From positions 1 through 64,000 of the forward strand of contig JAEHOE010000182.1 of the NCBI GenBank assembly GCA_016858145.1: a stretch of DNA of 64,000 nt, in the 5' to 3' direction. The stretch is from Edaphochlamys debaryana. Taxonomy: Eukaryota > Chlorophyta > Chlorophyceae > Chlamydomonadales. The position numbers were made by a program, and so were the translations under genes. This document shows, in pieces, positions 18,960 to 32,600 of the stretch (position 1 is its first letter; each line of letters opens with the position of its first letter). The notes under the pieces are model-generated. The model saw only the letters and a list, made by a program, of their open reading frames with translations, was not told where the DNA came from and did no database searches.

Positions 18960-21900
18960 GCCACCATTACCGCAGCCGCCTCGGCCCCCCCGCGGAGATT
19001 GGGCGGAGAGCCGGCACGCCTCGCCCCCGGGCAGCGGAAGGGCTTGCTACGCCACGGGGCGCAGGCGGCACTGGGCCTGGGTGTAGGGCCTGGGCCTGGG
19101 CCTGGACCTGAGGATGGGAAGGGCGCGCGTGGGCGAATAGCGGTGCGCGTCTGACACGGATAGCGGGCTACGTACGCGAGGAGACGGCGCTTCCACCTCC
19201 CACCCTCGCAACCCAGGGCCCCCTTCCCCGTGTCCACCCACCCCAAGCCCCGCCCCAACCCCATGCGCCCGCTGCACCCGCCTCACCTCGATCCTGACAC
19301 CCGCACGCTCGCACTGCTTTCCCTGCCGCCCGCCGCTGCAGCCCGACGCCCGCCCTCCGTCGCTCTGGCTATCCCACGCGCCGGCAGGGCCGAGCGGGTC
19401 CCGCCGCCGGCGCCACCATTACCGCAGCCGCCTCAGCCCCCCCGCGGAGATTGGGCGGAGAGCCGGCACGCCTCGCCCCCGGGCAGCGGAAGGGCTTGCT
19501 ACGCCACGGGGCGCGGGCGGCACTGGGCCTGGGTGTAGGGCCTGGGCCTGGGCCTGGACCTGAGGATGGGAAGGGCGCGCGTGGGCGAATAGCGGTGTGC
19601 GTCAGGCACGGATAGCGGGCTACGTACAGGAGTAGACGGCGCTTCCACCTCCCACATCGCAACCCGGGCCCCCCTCCCCGCCTCACACTTCCCCGTGTCC
19701 ACCCACCCCAAGCCCCGCCCAACCCCATGCGCCCGCTGCACCCGCCTCACCTCGATCCTGACACCCGCACGCTCGCACTGCTTTCCCCGCCGCCCGCCGC
19801 TGCAGCCCGACGCCCGCCCTCCATCGCTCTGGCTATCCCACGCGCCGGCAGGGCCGAGCGGGTCCCGCCGCCGGCGCCACCATTACCGCAGCCGCCTCAG
19901 CCCCCCCGCGGAGATTGGGCGGAGAGCCGGCACGCCTCGCCCCCGGGCAGCGGAAGGGCTTGCTACGCCACGGGGCGCGGGCGGCACTGGGCCTGGGTGT
20001 AGGGCCTGGGCCTGGACCTGGACCTGAGGATGGGAAGGGCGCGCGTGGGCGAATAGCGGTGCGCGTCTGGCACGGATAGCGGGCTACGTACGGGAGTAGA
20101 CGGCGCTTCCACCTCCCACATCGCAACCCGGGCCCCCCTCCCCGCCTCACACTTCCCCGTGTCCACCCACCCCAAGCCCCGCCCAACCCCATGCGCCCGC
20201 TGCACCCGCCGCACCTCGTTCCTGACACCCGCACGCTCGCACTGCTTTCCCCGCCGCCCGCCGCTGCAGCCCGACGCCCGCCCTCCGTCGCTCTGGCTAT
20301 CCCACGCGCCGGCAGGGCCGAGCGCGTCCCACCGCCGCCGGCGCCACCATTACCGCAGCCGCCTCAGCCCCCCCGCGGAGATTGGGCGGAGAGCCGGCAC
20401 GCCTCGCCCCCGGGCAGCGGAAGGGCTTGCTACGCCACGGGGCGCAGGCGGCACTGGGCCTGGGTGTAGGGCCTGGGCCTGGGCCTGGACCTGAGGATGG
20501 GAAGGGCGCGCGTGGGCGAATAGCGGTGCGCGTCTGACACGGATAGCGGGCTACGTACGCGAGGAGACGGCGCTTCCACCTCCCACCCTCGCAACCCAGG
20601 GCCCCCTTCCCCGTGTCCACCCACCCCAAGCCCCGCCCCAACCCCATGCGCCCGCTGCACCCGCCTCACCTCGATCCTGACACCCGCACGCTCGCACTGC
20701 TTTCCCTGCCGCCCGCCGCTGCAGCCCGACGCCCGCCCTCCGTCGCTCTGGCTATCCCACGCGCCGGCAGGGCCGAGCGGGTCCCGCCGCCGGCGCCACC
20801 ATTACCGCAGCCGCCTCAGCCCCCCCGCGGAGATTGGGCGGAGAGCCGGCACGCCTCGCCCCCGGGCAGCGGAAGGGCTTGCTACGCCACGGGGCGCGGG
20901 CGGCACTGGGCCTGGGTGTAGGGCCTGGGCCTGGGCCTGGACCTGAGGATGGGAAGGGCGCGCGTGGGCGAATAGCGGTGTGCGTCAGGCACGGATAGCG
21001 GGCTACGTACAGGAGTAGACGGCGCTTCCACCTCCCACATCGCAACCCGGGCCCCCCTCCCCGCCTCACACTTCCCCGTGTCCACCCACCCCAAGCCCCG
21101 CCCAACCCCATGCGCCCGCTGCACCCGCCTCACCTCGATCCTGACACCCGCACGCTCGCACTGCTTTCCCCGCCGCCCGCCGCTGCAGCCCGACGCCCGC
21201 CCTCCATCGCTCTGGCTATCCCACGCGCCGGCAGGGCCGAGCGGGTCCCGCCGCCGGCGCCACCATTACCGCAGCCGCCTCAGCCCCCCCGCGGAGATTG
21301 GGCGGAGAGCCGGCACGCCTCGCCCCCGGGCAGCGGAAGGGCTTGCTACGCCACGGGGCGCGGGCGGCACTGGGCCTGGGTGTAGGGCCTGGGCCTGGAC
21401 CTGGACCTGAGGATGGGAAGGGCGCGCGTGGGCGAATAGCGGTGCGCGTCTGGCACGGATAGCGGGCTACGTACGGGAGTAGACGGCGCTTCCACCTCCC
21501 ACATCGCAACCCGGGCCCCCCTCCCCGCCTCACACTTCCCCGTGTCCACCCACCCCAAGCCCCGCCCAACCCCATGCGCCCGCTGCACCCGCCGCACCTC
21601 GTTCCTGACACCCGCACGCTCGCACTGCTTTCCCTGCCGCCCGCCGCTGCAGCCCGACGCCCGCCCTCCGTCGCTCTGGCTATCCCACGCGCCGGCAGGG
21701 CCGAGCGCGTCCCACCGCCGCCGGCGCCACCATTACCGCAGCCGCCTCGGCCCCCCCGCGGAGATTGGGCGGAGAGCCGGCACGCCTCGCCCCCGGGCAG
21801 CGGAAGGGCTTGCTACGCCACGGGGCGCAGGCGGCACTGGGCCTGGGCGTAGGGCCTGGGCCTGGGCCTGGACCTGAGGATGGGAAGGGCGCGCGTGGGC

Positions 21901-23697
21901 GAATAGCGGTGCGCGTCTGGCACGGATAGCGGGCTACGTACGCGAGGAGACGGCGCTTCCACCTCCCACCCTCGCAACCCGGGGCCCCCTTCCCCGTGTC
22001 CACCCGCCCCAACCCCATGCGCCCGCTGCACCCGCCTCACCTCGATCCTGACACCCGCACGCTCGCACTGCTTTCCCTGCCGCCCGCCGCTGCAGCCCGA
22101 CGCCCGCCCTCCGTCGCTCTGGCTATCCCACGCGCCGGCAGGGCCGAGCGCGTCCCGCCGCCGGCGCCACCATTACCGCAGCCGCCTCAGCCATCCCGCG
22201 GAGATTGGGCGGAGAGCCGGCACGCCTCGCCCCCGGGCAGCGGAAGGGCTTGCTACGCCACGGGGCGCAGGCTGCACTGGGCCTGGGTGTAGGGCCTGGG
22301 CCTGGACCTGGACCTGAGGATGGGAAGGGCGCGCGTGGGCGAATAGCGGTGCGCGTCTGGCACGGATAGCGGGCTACGTACGGGAGTAGACGGCGCTTCC
22401 ACCTCCCACATCGCAACCCGGGCCCCCCTCCCCGCCTCACACTTCCCCGTGTCCACCCACCCCAAGCCCCGCCCAACCCCATGCGCCCGCTGCACCCGCC
22501 GCACCTCGTTCCTGACACCCGCACGCTCGCACTGCTTTCCCCGCCGCCCGCCGCTGCAGCCCGACGCCCGCCCTCCGTCGCTCTGGCTATCCCACGCGCC
22601 GGCAGGGCCGAGCGCGTCCCACCGCCGCCGGCGCCACCATTACCGCAGCCGCCTCAGCCCCCCCGCGGAGATTGGGCGGAGAGCCGGCACGCCTCGCCCC
22701 CGGGCAGCGGAAGGGCTTGCTACGCCACGGGGCGCAGGCGGCACTGGGCCTGGGCGTAGGGCCTGGGCCTGGGCCTGGACCTGAGGATGGGAAGGGCGCG
22801 CGTGGGCGAATAGCGGTGCGCGTCTGACACGGATAGCGGGCTACGTACGCAAGGAGACGGCGCTTCCACCTCCCACCCTCGCAACCCGGGGCCCCCTTCC
22901 CCGTGTCCACCCGCCCCAACCCCATGCGCCCGCTGCACCCGCCTCACCTCGATCCTGACACCCGCACGCTCGCACTGCTTTCCCTGCCGCCCGCCGCTGC
23001 AGCCCGACGCCCGCCCTCCGTCGCTCTGGCTATCCCACGCGCCGGCAGGGCCGAGCGGGTCCCGCCGCCGCCGGCGCCACCATTACCGCAGCCGCCTCAG
23101 CCCCCCCGCGGAGATTGGGCGGAGAGCCGGCACGCCTCGCCCCCGGGCAGCGGAAGGGCTTGCTACGCCACGGGGCGCGGGCGGCACTGGGCCTGGGTGT
23201 AGGGCCTGGGCCTGGGCCTGGACCTGAGGATGGGAAGGGTGCGCGTGGGCGAATAGCGGTGCGCGTCAGGCACGGATAGCGGGCTACGTACAGGAGTAGA
23301 CGGCGCTTCCACCTCCCACATCGCAACCTGGGCCCCCCTCCCCGCCTCACACTTCCCCGTGTCCACCCCCCCCAAGCCCCGCCCCAACCCCATGCGCCCG
23401 CTGCACCCGCCTCACCTCGATCCTGACACCCGCACGCTCGCACTGCTTTCCCTGCCGCCCGCCGCTGCAGCCCGACGCCCGCCCTCCGTCGCTCTGGCTA
23501 TCCCACGCGCCGGCAGGGCCGAGCGCGTCCCGCCGCCGGCGCCACCATTACCGCAGCCGCCTCAGCCCCCCCGCGGAGATTGGGCGGAGAGCCGGCACGC
23601 CTCGCCCCCGGGCAGCGGAAGGGCTTGCTACGCCACGGGGCGCAGGCGGCACTGGGCCTGGGTGTAGGGCCTGGGCCTGGGCCTGGACCTGGACCTG
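18960..23697 (+). repeat. Satellite I: 440-467 bp tandem units with higher-order period
   Basis: Eleven units, marked by the anchor CCACCATTACCGCAG at 18961, 19413, 19877, 20344, 20796, 21260, 21727, 22167, 22634, 23077 and 23542. Spacings are 452, 464, 467, 452, 464, 467, 440, 467, 443 and 465. The repeated triple of 452, 464 and 467 gives a 1383-bp higher-order unit, followed by pairs of 907 bp. Units contain the microrepeat GGGCCT and an invariant block around GGAGATTGGGCGGAGAG. The plus strand is C-rich outside that block. Open frames of 75-137 codons exist on both strands, but they repeat with the units, are Pro/Arg-rich and show no domain, so I treat them as non-coding. Confidence 0.95.
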
Positions 23698-26600
23698 GAG
23701 CGACGGGAGCCGGGAGGGCCGAGTGGGGTGCGAGGGCTGGGGAGACCAGGGTGGCGGTAGGTGAAGTGCGGAGCGTGAAGGAAGGTTTGGCGGCTGGGGG
23801 GGAGCGGGAGGGGCGGAAGGGCTCGGAGGATATGGACGCCCGGGAGGAATGCCGGCCTGCTTGCTGCACACGGCCTGCGTTGGTGCGGACTCACGCTTAC
23901 AGGGGAGGGCCTGCTGTGGCTTGAGGACCCGACACATCTCCTCGGCCGTCCTCGCGGCACAGCTGTAGGTGCAGTGTTCAGCGGGGAACGGCTGGGGGGG
24001 GAGGGGGAACAAAGGGGGCAGGAGGACTGGGAGGACTGGGACGACCCCTGCAAGCTGGACGGGGAGGGGCGTGACGGCTGGGAGGGCCGGCGGGGGGAGG
24101 GGAGGTAAAGGCGTGGCGCAGGGAGGACTGGGTAGCGAGCGAGGAGGCCCCAGGCCGGTACGAACCCCCCCGTCATGCCGTACACACGGCGCTGCGCGTC
24201 GTCCCCCTTTCCCCAACTAGCCCTACCTTAGGCCCCCGGCCCTTCCCTGCCCCCTCTGCCCGCACCTACAGCGCTAGTCAGCTCCGCGCAAGTGCAGCAG
24301 CGCGCTGGAGGTAGAACGCATAAACCACCTGCGCGGCCGGCCTGATCTGTGGCAAGAAGGGCACGGGGAAGGGGGCAAGGGAGGCCGGCGGAGGTGTGAC
24401 TCTCGAAGGGAGAAGCGGGGCCCTGGTCTGGGGACGGCCCGGGGGGAGCGGGAGCGACGGGAGCCGGGAGGGCCGAGTGGGGTGCGAGGGCTGGGGAGAC
24501 CAGGGTGGCGGTAGGTGAAGTGCGGAGCGTGAAGGAAGGTTTGGCGGCTGGGGGGGAGCGGGAGGGGCGGAAGGACTCGGAGGATGTGGACGCCCGGGAG
24601 GAATGCCGGCCTGCAAGCTGCACGCGGCCCGCGCTGGTGCGGACTCACGCTTACAGGGGAGGGCCTGCTGTAGCTTGAGGCCCCGGCACATCTCCTCGGC
24701 CGTCCTTGCGGCACAACTGTAGGTGTAGTGTTAAGCGGGGAACGGCTGGGGGGGGAGGGGGGAGGGGGAACAACGGGGCAGGAGGACTGGGAGGACTGGG
24801 ACGACCCCTGCAAGCTGGACGGGGAGGGGCGTGACGTCTGGGAGGGCCGGGGGAGGTAAAGGCGCGGGGCAGGGAGGACTGGGTAGCGAGCGAGGAGGCC
24901 CCAGGCCGGTACGAACCCCCCCGTCACGCCGTACACACGGCGCTGCGCGTCGTCCCCCTTTCCCCAACTAGCCCTACCTTAGGCCCCCGGCCCTTCCCTG
25001 CCCCCTCTGCCCGCACCTACAGCGCTAGTCAGCTCCGCGCAAGTGCAGCAGCGCGCTGGAGGTAGAACGCATAAACCACCTGCGCGGCCGGCCTGATCTG
25101 TGGCAAGAAGGGCACGGGGAAGGGGGCAAGGGAGGCCGGCGGAGGTGTGACCCTCGAAGGGAGAAGCGGGGCCCTGGTCTGGGGACGGCCCGGGGGGAGC
25201 GGGAGCGACGGGAGCCGGGAGGGCCGAGTGGGGTGCGAGGGCTGGGGAGACCAGGGTGGCGGTAGGTGAAGTGTGGAGCGTGAAGGAAGGTTTGGCGGCT
25301 GGGGGGGAGCGGGAGGGGCGGAAGGGCTCGGAGGATATGGACGCCCGGGAGGAATGCCGGCCTGCTTGCTGCACACGGCCTGCGTTGGTGCGGACTCACG
25401 CTTACAGGGGAGGGCCTGCTGTGGCTTGAGGACCCGACACATCTCCTCGGCCGTCCTCGCGGCACAGCTGTAGGTGCAGTGTTCAGCGGGGAACGGCTGG
25501 GGGGGGAGGGGGAACAAAGGGGGCAGGAGGACTGGGAGGACTGGGAGGACTGGGACGACCCCTGCAAGTTGGACGGCTGGGAGGGCCGGCGGGGGGAGGG
25601 GAGGTAAAGGCGTGGCGCAGGGAGGACTGGGTAGCGAGCGAGGAGGCCCCAGGACGGTACGAACCCCCCCGTCATGCCGTACACACGGCGCTGCGCGTCG
25701 TCCCCCTTTCCCCAACTAGCCCTACCTTAGGCCCCCGGCCCTTCCCTGCCCCCTCTGCCCGCACCTACAGCGCTAGTCAGCTCCGCGCAAGTGCAGCAGC
25801 GCGCTGGAGGTAGAACGCATAAACCACCTGCGTGGCCGGCCTGATCTGTGGCAAGAAGGGCACGGGGAAGGGGGCAAGGGAGGCCGGCGGAGGTGTGACC
25901 CTCGAAGGGAGAAGCGGGGCCCTGGTCTGGGGACGGCCCGGGGGGAGCGGGAGCGACGGGAGCCGTGAGGGCCGAGTGGGGTGCGAGGGCTGGGGAGACC
26001 AGGGTGGCGGTAGGTGAAGTGCGGAGCGTGAAGGAAGGTTTGGCGGCTGGGGGGGAGCGGGAGGGGCGGAAGGACTCGGAGGATGTGGACGCCCGGGAGG
26101 AATGCCGGCCTGCAAGCTGCACGCGGCCCGCGCTGGTGCGGACTCACGCTTACAGGGGAGGGCCTGCTGTAGCTTGAGGCCCCGGCACATCTCCTCGGCC
26201 GTCCTTGCGGCACAACTGTAGGTGTAGTGTTAAGCGGGGAACGGCTGGGGGGGGAGGGGGGAGGGGGAACAACGGGGCAGGAGGACTGGGAGGACTGGGA
26301 CGACCCCTGCAAGCTGGACGGGGAAGGGCGTGACGTCTGGGAGGGCCGGGGGAGGTAAAGGCGCGGGGCAGGGAGGACTGGGTAGCGAGCGAGGAGGCCC
26401 CAGGACGGTACGAACCCCCCCGTCATGCCGTACACACGGCGCTGCGCGTCGTCCCCCTTTCCCCAACTAGCCCTACCTTAGGCCCCCGGCCCTTCCCTGC
26501 CCCCTCTGCCCACACCTACAGCGCTAGTCAGCTCCGCGCAAGTGCAGCAGCGCGCTGGAGGTAGAACGCATAAACCACCTGCGTGGCCGGCCTGATCTGT

Positions 26601-29600
26601 GCCAAGAAGGGCACGGGGAAGGGGGCAAGGGAGGCCGGCGGAGGTGTGACCCTCGAAGGGAGAAGCGGGGCCCTGGTCTGGGGACGGCCCGGGGGGAGCG
26701 GGAGCGACGGGAGCCGGGAGGGCCGAGTGGGGTGCGAGGGCTGGGGAGACCAGGGTGGCGGTAGGTGAAGTGTGGAGCGTGAAGGAAGGTTTGGCGGCTG
26801 GGGGGGAGCGGGAGGGGCGGAAGGGCTCGGAGGATATGGACGCCCGGGAGGAATGCCGGCCTGCTTGCTGCACACGGCCTGCGTTGGTGCGGACTCACGC
26901 TTACAGGGGAGGGCCTGCTGTGGCTTGAGGACCCGACACATCTCCTCGGCCGTCCTCGCGGCACAGCTGTAGGTGCAGTGTTCAGCGGGGAACGGCTGGG
27001 GGGGGAGGGGGAACAAAGGGGGCAGGAGGACTGGGAGGACTGGGACGACCCCTGCAAGTTGGACGGGGAGGGGCGTGACGGCTGGGAGGGCCGGGGGGGG
27101 GGAGGGGAGGTAAAGGCGTGGGGCAGGGAGGACTGGGTAGCGAGCGAGGAGGCCCCAGGACGGTACGAACCCCCCCGTCATGCCGTACACACGGCGCTGC
27201 GCGTCGTCCCCCTTTCCCCAACTAGCCCTACCTTAGGCCCCCGGCCCTTCCCTGCCCCCTCTGCCCGCACCTACAGCGCTAGTCAGCTCCGCGCAAGTGC
27301 AGCAGCGCGCTGGAGGTAGAACGCATAAACCACCTGCGCGGCCGGCCTGATCTGTGGCAAGAAGGGCACGGGGAAGGGGGCAAGGGAGGCCGGCGGAGGT
27401 GTGACCCTCGAAGGGAGAAGCGGGGCCCTGGTCTGGGGACGGCCCGGGGGGAGCGGGAGCGACGGGAGCCGGGAGGGCCGAGTGGGGTGCGAGGGCTGGG
27501 GAGACCAGGGTGGCGGTAGGTGAAGTGTGGAGCGTGAAGGAAGGTTTGGCGGCTGGGGGGGAGCGGGAGGGGCGGAAGGGCTCGGAGGATATGGACGCCC
27601 GGGAGGAATGCCGGCCTGCTTGCTGCACACGGCCTGCGTTGGTGCGGACTCACGCTTACAGGGGAGGGCCTGCTGTGGCTTGAGGACCCGACACATCTCC
27701 TCGGCCGTCCTCGCGGCACAGCTGTAGGTGCAGTGTTCAGCGGGGAACGGCTGGGGGGGGGGGGGGGGAACAAAGGGGGCAGGAGGACTGGGAGGACTGG
27801 GACGACCCCTGCAAGTTGGACGGGGAGGGGCGTGACGGCTGGGAGGGCCGGGGGGGGGAGGGGAGGTAAAGGCGTGGCGCAGGGAGGACTGGGTAGCGAG
27901 CGAGGAGGCCCCAGGACGGTACGAACCCCCCCGTCATGCCGTACACACGGCGCTGCGCGTCGTCCCCCTTTCCCCAACTAGCCCTACCTTAGGCCCCCGG
28001 CCCTTCCCTGCCCCCTCTGCCCGCACCTACAGCGCTAGTCAGCTCCGCGCAAGTGCAGCAGCGCGCTGGAGGTAGAACGCATAAACCACCTGCGTGGCCG
28101 GCCTGATCTGTGGCAAGAAGGGCACGGGGAAGGGGGCAAGGGAGGCCGGCGGAGGTGTGACCCTCGAAGGGAGAAGCGGGGCCCTGGTCTGGGGACGGCC
28201 CGGGGGGAGCGGGAGCGACGGGAGCCGGGAGGGCCGAGTGGGGTGCGAGGGCTGGGGAGACCAGGGTGGCGGTAGGTGAAGTGTGGAGCGTGAAGGAAGG
28301 TTTGGCGGCTGGGGGGGAGCGGGAGGGGCGGAAGGGCTCGGAGGATATGGACGCCCGGGAGGAATGCCGGCCTGCTTGCTGCACACGGCCTGCGTTGGTG
28401 CGGACTCACGCTTACAGGGGAGGGCCTGCTGTGGCTTGAGGACCCGACACATCTCCTCGGCCGTCCTCGCGGCACAGCTGTAGGTGCGGTGTTCAGCGGG
28501 GAGCGGGGGGGGGGGGGGGGGGAACAAAGGGGGCAGGAGGACTGGGAGGACTGGGACGACCCCTGCAAGTTGGACGGGGAGGGGCGTGACGGCTGGGAGG
28601 GCCGGCGGGGGGAGGGGAGGTAAAGGCGTGGGGCAGGGAGGACTGGGTAGCGAGCGAGGAGGCCCCAGGACGGTACGAACCCCCCCGTCATGCCGTACAC
28701 ACGGCGCTGCGCGTCGTCCCCCTTTCCCCAACTAGCCCTACCTTAGGCCCCCGGCCCTTCCCTGCCCCCTCTGCCCGCACCTACAGCGCTAGTCAGCTCC
28801 GCGCAAGTGCAGCAGCGCGCTGGAGGTAGAACGCATAAACCACCTGCGCGGCCGGCCTGATCTGTGGCAAGAAGGGCACGGGGAAGGGGGCAAGGGAGGC
28901 CGGCGGAGGTGTGACCCTCGAAGGGAGAAGCGGGGCCCTGGTCTGGGGACGGCCCGGGGGGAGCGGGAGCGACGGGAGCCGGGAGGGCCGAGTGGGGTGC
29001 GAGGGCTGGGGAGACCAGGGTGGCGGTAGGTGAAGTGTGGAGCGTGAAGGAAGGTTTGGCGGCTGGGGGGGAGCGGGAGGGGCGGAAGGGCTCGGAGGAT
29101 ATGGACGCCCGGGAGGAATGCCGGCCTGCTTGCTGCACACGGCCTGCGTTGGTGCGGACTCACGCTTACAGGGGAGGGCCTGCTGTGGCTTGAGGACCCG
29201 ACACATCTCCTCGGCCGTCCTCGCGGCACAGCTGTAGGTGCAGTGTTCAGCGGGGAACGGCTGGGGGGGGAGGGGGAACAAAGGGGGCAGGAGGACTGGG
29301 AGGACTGGGACGACCCCTGCAAGTTGGACGGGGAGGGGCGTGACGGCTGGGAGGGCCGGCGGGGGGAGGGGAGGTAAAGGCGTGGGGCAGGGAGGACTGG
29401 GTAGCGAGCGAGGAGGCCCCAGGACGGTACGAACCCCCCCGTCATGCCGTACACACGGCGCTGCGCGTCGTCCCCCTTTCCCCAACTAGCCCTACCTTAG
29501 GCCCCCGGCCCTTCCCTGCCCCCTCTGCCCGCACCTACAGCGCTAGTCAGCTCCGCGCAAGTGCAGCAGCGCGCTGGAGGTAGAACGCATAAACCACCTG

Positions 29601-32600
29601 CGCGGCCGGCCTGATCTGTGGCAAGAAGGGCACGGGGAAGGGGGCAAGGGAGGCCGGCGGAGGTGTGACCCTCGAAGGGAGAAGCGGGGCCCTGGTCTGG
29701 GGACGGCCCGGGGGGAGCGGGAGCGACGGGAGCCGGGAGGGCCGAGTGGGGTGCGAGGGCTGGGGAGACCAGGGTGGCGGTAGGTGAAGTGTGGAGCGTG
29801 AAGGAAGGTTTGGCGGCTGGGGGGGAGCGGGAGGGGCGGAAGGGCTCGGAGGATATGGACGCCCGGGAGGAATGCCGGCCTGCTTGCTGCACACGGCCTG
29901 CGTTGGTGCGGACTCACGCTTACAGGGGAGGGCCTGCTGTGGCTTGAGGACCCGACACATCTCCTCGGCCGTCCTCGCGGCACAGCTGTAGGTGCAGTGT
30001 TCAGCGGGGAACGGCTGGGGGGGGAGGGGGAACAAAGGGGGCAGGAGGACTGGGAGGACTGGGACGACCCCTGCAAGTTGGACGGGGAGGGGCGTGACGG
30101 CTGGGAGGGCCGGCGGGGGGAGGGGAGGTAAAGGCGTGGGGCAGGGAGGACTGGGTAGCGAGCGAGGAGGCCCCAGGACGGTACGAACCCCCCCGTCATG
30201 CCGTACACACGGCGCTGCGCGTCGTCCCCCTTTCCCCAACTAGCCCTACCTTAGGCCCCCGGCCCTTCCCTGCCCCCTCTGCCCGCACCTACAGCGCTAG
30301 TCAGCTCCGCGCAAGTGCAGCAGCGCGCTGGAGGTAGAACGCATAAACCACCTGCGCGGCCGGCCTGATCTGTGGCAAGAAGGGCACGGGGAAGGGGGCA
30401 AGGGAGGCCGGCGGAGGTGTGACCCTCGAAGGGAGAAGCGGGGCCCTGGTCTGGGGACGGCCCGGGGGGAGCGGGAGCGACGGGAGCCGGGAGGGCCGAG
30501 TGGGGTGCGAGGGCTGGGGAGACCAGGGTGGCGGTAGGTGAAGTGCGGAGCGTGAAGGAAGGTTTGGCGGCTGGGGGGGAGCGGGAGGGGCGGAAGGACT
30601 CGGAGGATGTGGACGCCCGGGAGGAATGCCGGCCTGCAAGCTGCACGCGGCCCGCGCTGGTGCGGACTCACGCTTACAGGGGAGGGCCTGCTGTAGCTTG
30701 AGGCCCCGGCACATCTCCTCGGCCGTCCTTGCGGCACAACTGTAGGTGTAGTGTTAAGCGGGGAACGGCTGGGGGGGGAGGGGGGAGGGGGAACAACGGG
30801 GCAGGAGGACTGGGAGGACTGGGACGACCCCTGCAAGCTGGACGGGGAAGGGGCGTGACGTCTGGGAGGGCCGGGGGAGGTAAAGGCGCGGGGCAGGGAG
30901 GACTGGGTAGCGAGCGAGGAGGCCCCAGGACGGTACGAACCCCCCCGTCATGCCGTACACACGGCGCTGCGCGTCGTCCCCCTTTCCCCAACTAGCCCTA
31001 CCTTAGGCCCCCGGCCCTTCCCTGCCCCCTCTGCCCGCACCTACAGCGCTAGTCAGCTCCGCGCAAGTGCAGCAGCGCGCTGGAGGTAGAACGCATAAAC
31101 CACCTGCGCGGCCGGCCTGATCTGTGGCAAGAAGGGCACGGGGAAGGGGGCAAGGGAGGCCGGCGGAGGTGTGACCCTCGAAGGGAGAAGCGGGGCCCTG
31201 GTCTGGGGACGGCCCGGGGGGAGCGGGAGCGACGGGAGCCGGGAGGGCCGAGTGGGGTGCGAGGGCTGGGGAGACCAGGGTGGCGGTAGGTGAAGTGTGG
31301 AGCGTGAAGGAAGGTTTGGCGGCTGGGGGGGAGCGGGAGGGGCGGAAGGGCTCGGAGGATATGGACGCCCGGGAGGAATGCCGGCCTGCTTGCTGCACAC
31401 GGCCTGCGTTGGTGCGGACTCACGCTTACAGGGGAGGGCCTGCTGTGGCTTGAGGACCCGACACATCTCCTCGGCCGTCCTCGCGGCACAGCTGTAGGTG
31501 CAGTGTTCAGCGGGGAACGGCTGGGGGGGGAGGGGGAACAAAGGGGGCAGGAGGACTGGGAGGACTGGGACGACCCCTGCAAGTTGGACGGGGAGGGGCG
31601 TGACGGCTGGGAGGGCCGGCGGGGGGAGGGGAGGTAAAGGCGTGGGGCAGGGAGGACTGGGTAGCGAGCGAGGAGGCCCCAGGACGGTACGAACCCCCCC
31701 GTCATGCCGTACACACGGCGCTGCGCGTCGTCCCCCTTTCCCCAACTAGCCCTACCTTAGGCCCCCGGCCCTTCCCTGCCCCCTCTGCCCGCACCTACAG
31801 CGCTAGTCAGCTCCGCGCAAGTGCAGCAGCGCGCTGGAGGTAGAACGCATAAACCACCTGCGCGGCCGGCCTGATCTGTGGCAAGAAGGGCACGGGGAAG
31901 GGGGCAAGGGAGGCCGGCGGAGGTGTGACCCTCGAAGGGAGAAGCGGGGCCCTGGTCTGGGGACGGCCCGGGGGGAGCGGGAGCGACGGGAGCCGGGAGG
32001 GCCGAGTGGGGTGCGAGGGCTGGGGAGACCAGGGTGGCGGTAGGTGAAGTGTGGAGCGTGAAGGAAGGTTTGGCGGCTGGGGGGGAGCGGGAGGGGCGGA
32101 AGGGCTCGGAGGATATGGACGCCCGGGAGGAATGCCGGCCTGCTTGCTGCACACGGCCTGCGTTGGTGCGGACTCACGCTTACAGGGGAGGGCCTGCTGT
32201 GGCTTGAGGACCCGACACATCTCCTCGGCCGTCCTCGCGGCACAGCTGTAGGTGCAGTGTTCAGCGGGGAACGGCTGGGGGGGGGAGGGGGAACAAAGGG
32301 GGCAGGAGGACTGGGAGGACTGGGACGACCCCTGCAAGTTGGACGGGGAGGGGCGTGACGGCTGGGAGGGCCGGCGGGGGGAGGGAGGTAAAGGCGTGGG
32401 GCAGGGAGGACTGGGTAGCGAGCGAGGAGGCCCCAGGACGGTACGAACCCCCCCGTCATGCCGTACACACGGCGCTGCGCGTCGTCCCCCTTTCCCCAAC
32501 TAGCCCTACCTTAGGCCCCCGGCCCTTCCCTGCCCCCTCTGCCCGCACCTACAGCGCTAGTCAGCTCCGCGCAAGTGCAGCAGCGCGCTGGAGGTAGAAC

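Noticed and set aside
19230..23443. Frames of 75-137 codons on both strands in satellite I
   Set aside because: They are copies of each other tied to the repeat unit, overlap on both strands and show no domain.
24220..24235. Telomere-like CCCTA motif in each satellite II unit
   Set aside because: A single CCCTACCTTAGG per unit, not a tandem telomere repeat such as TTTAGGG or TTTTAGGG.
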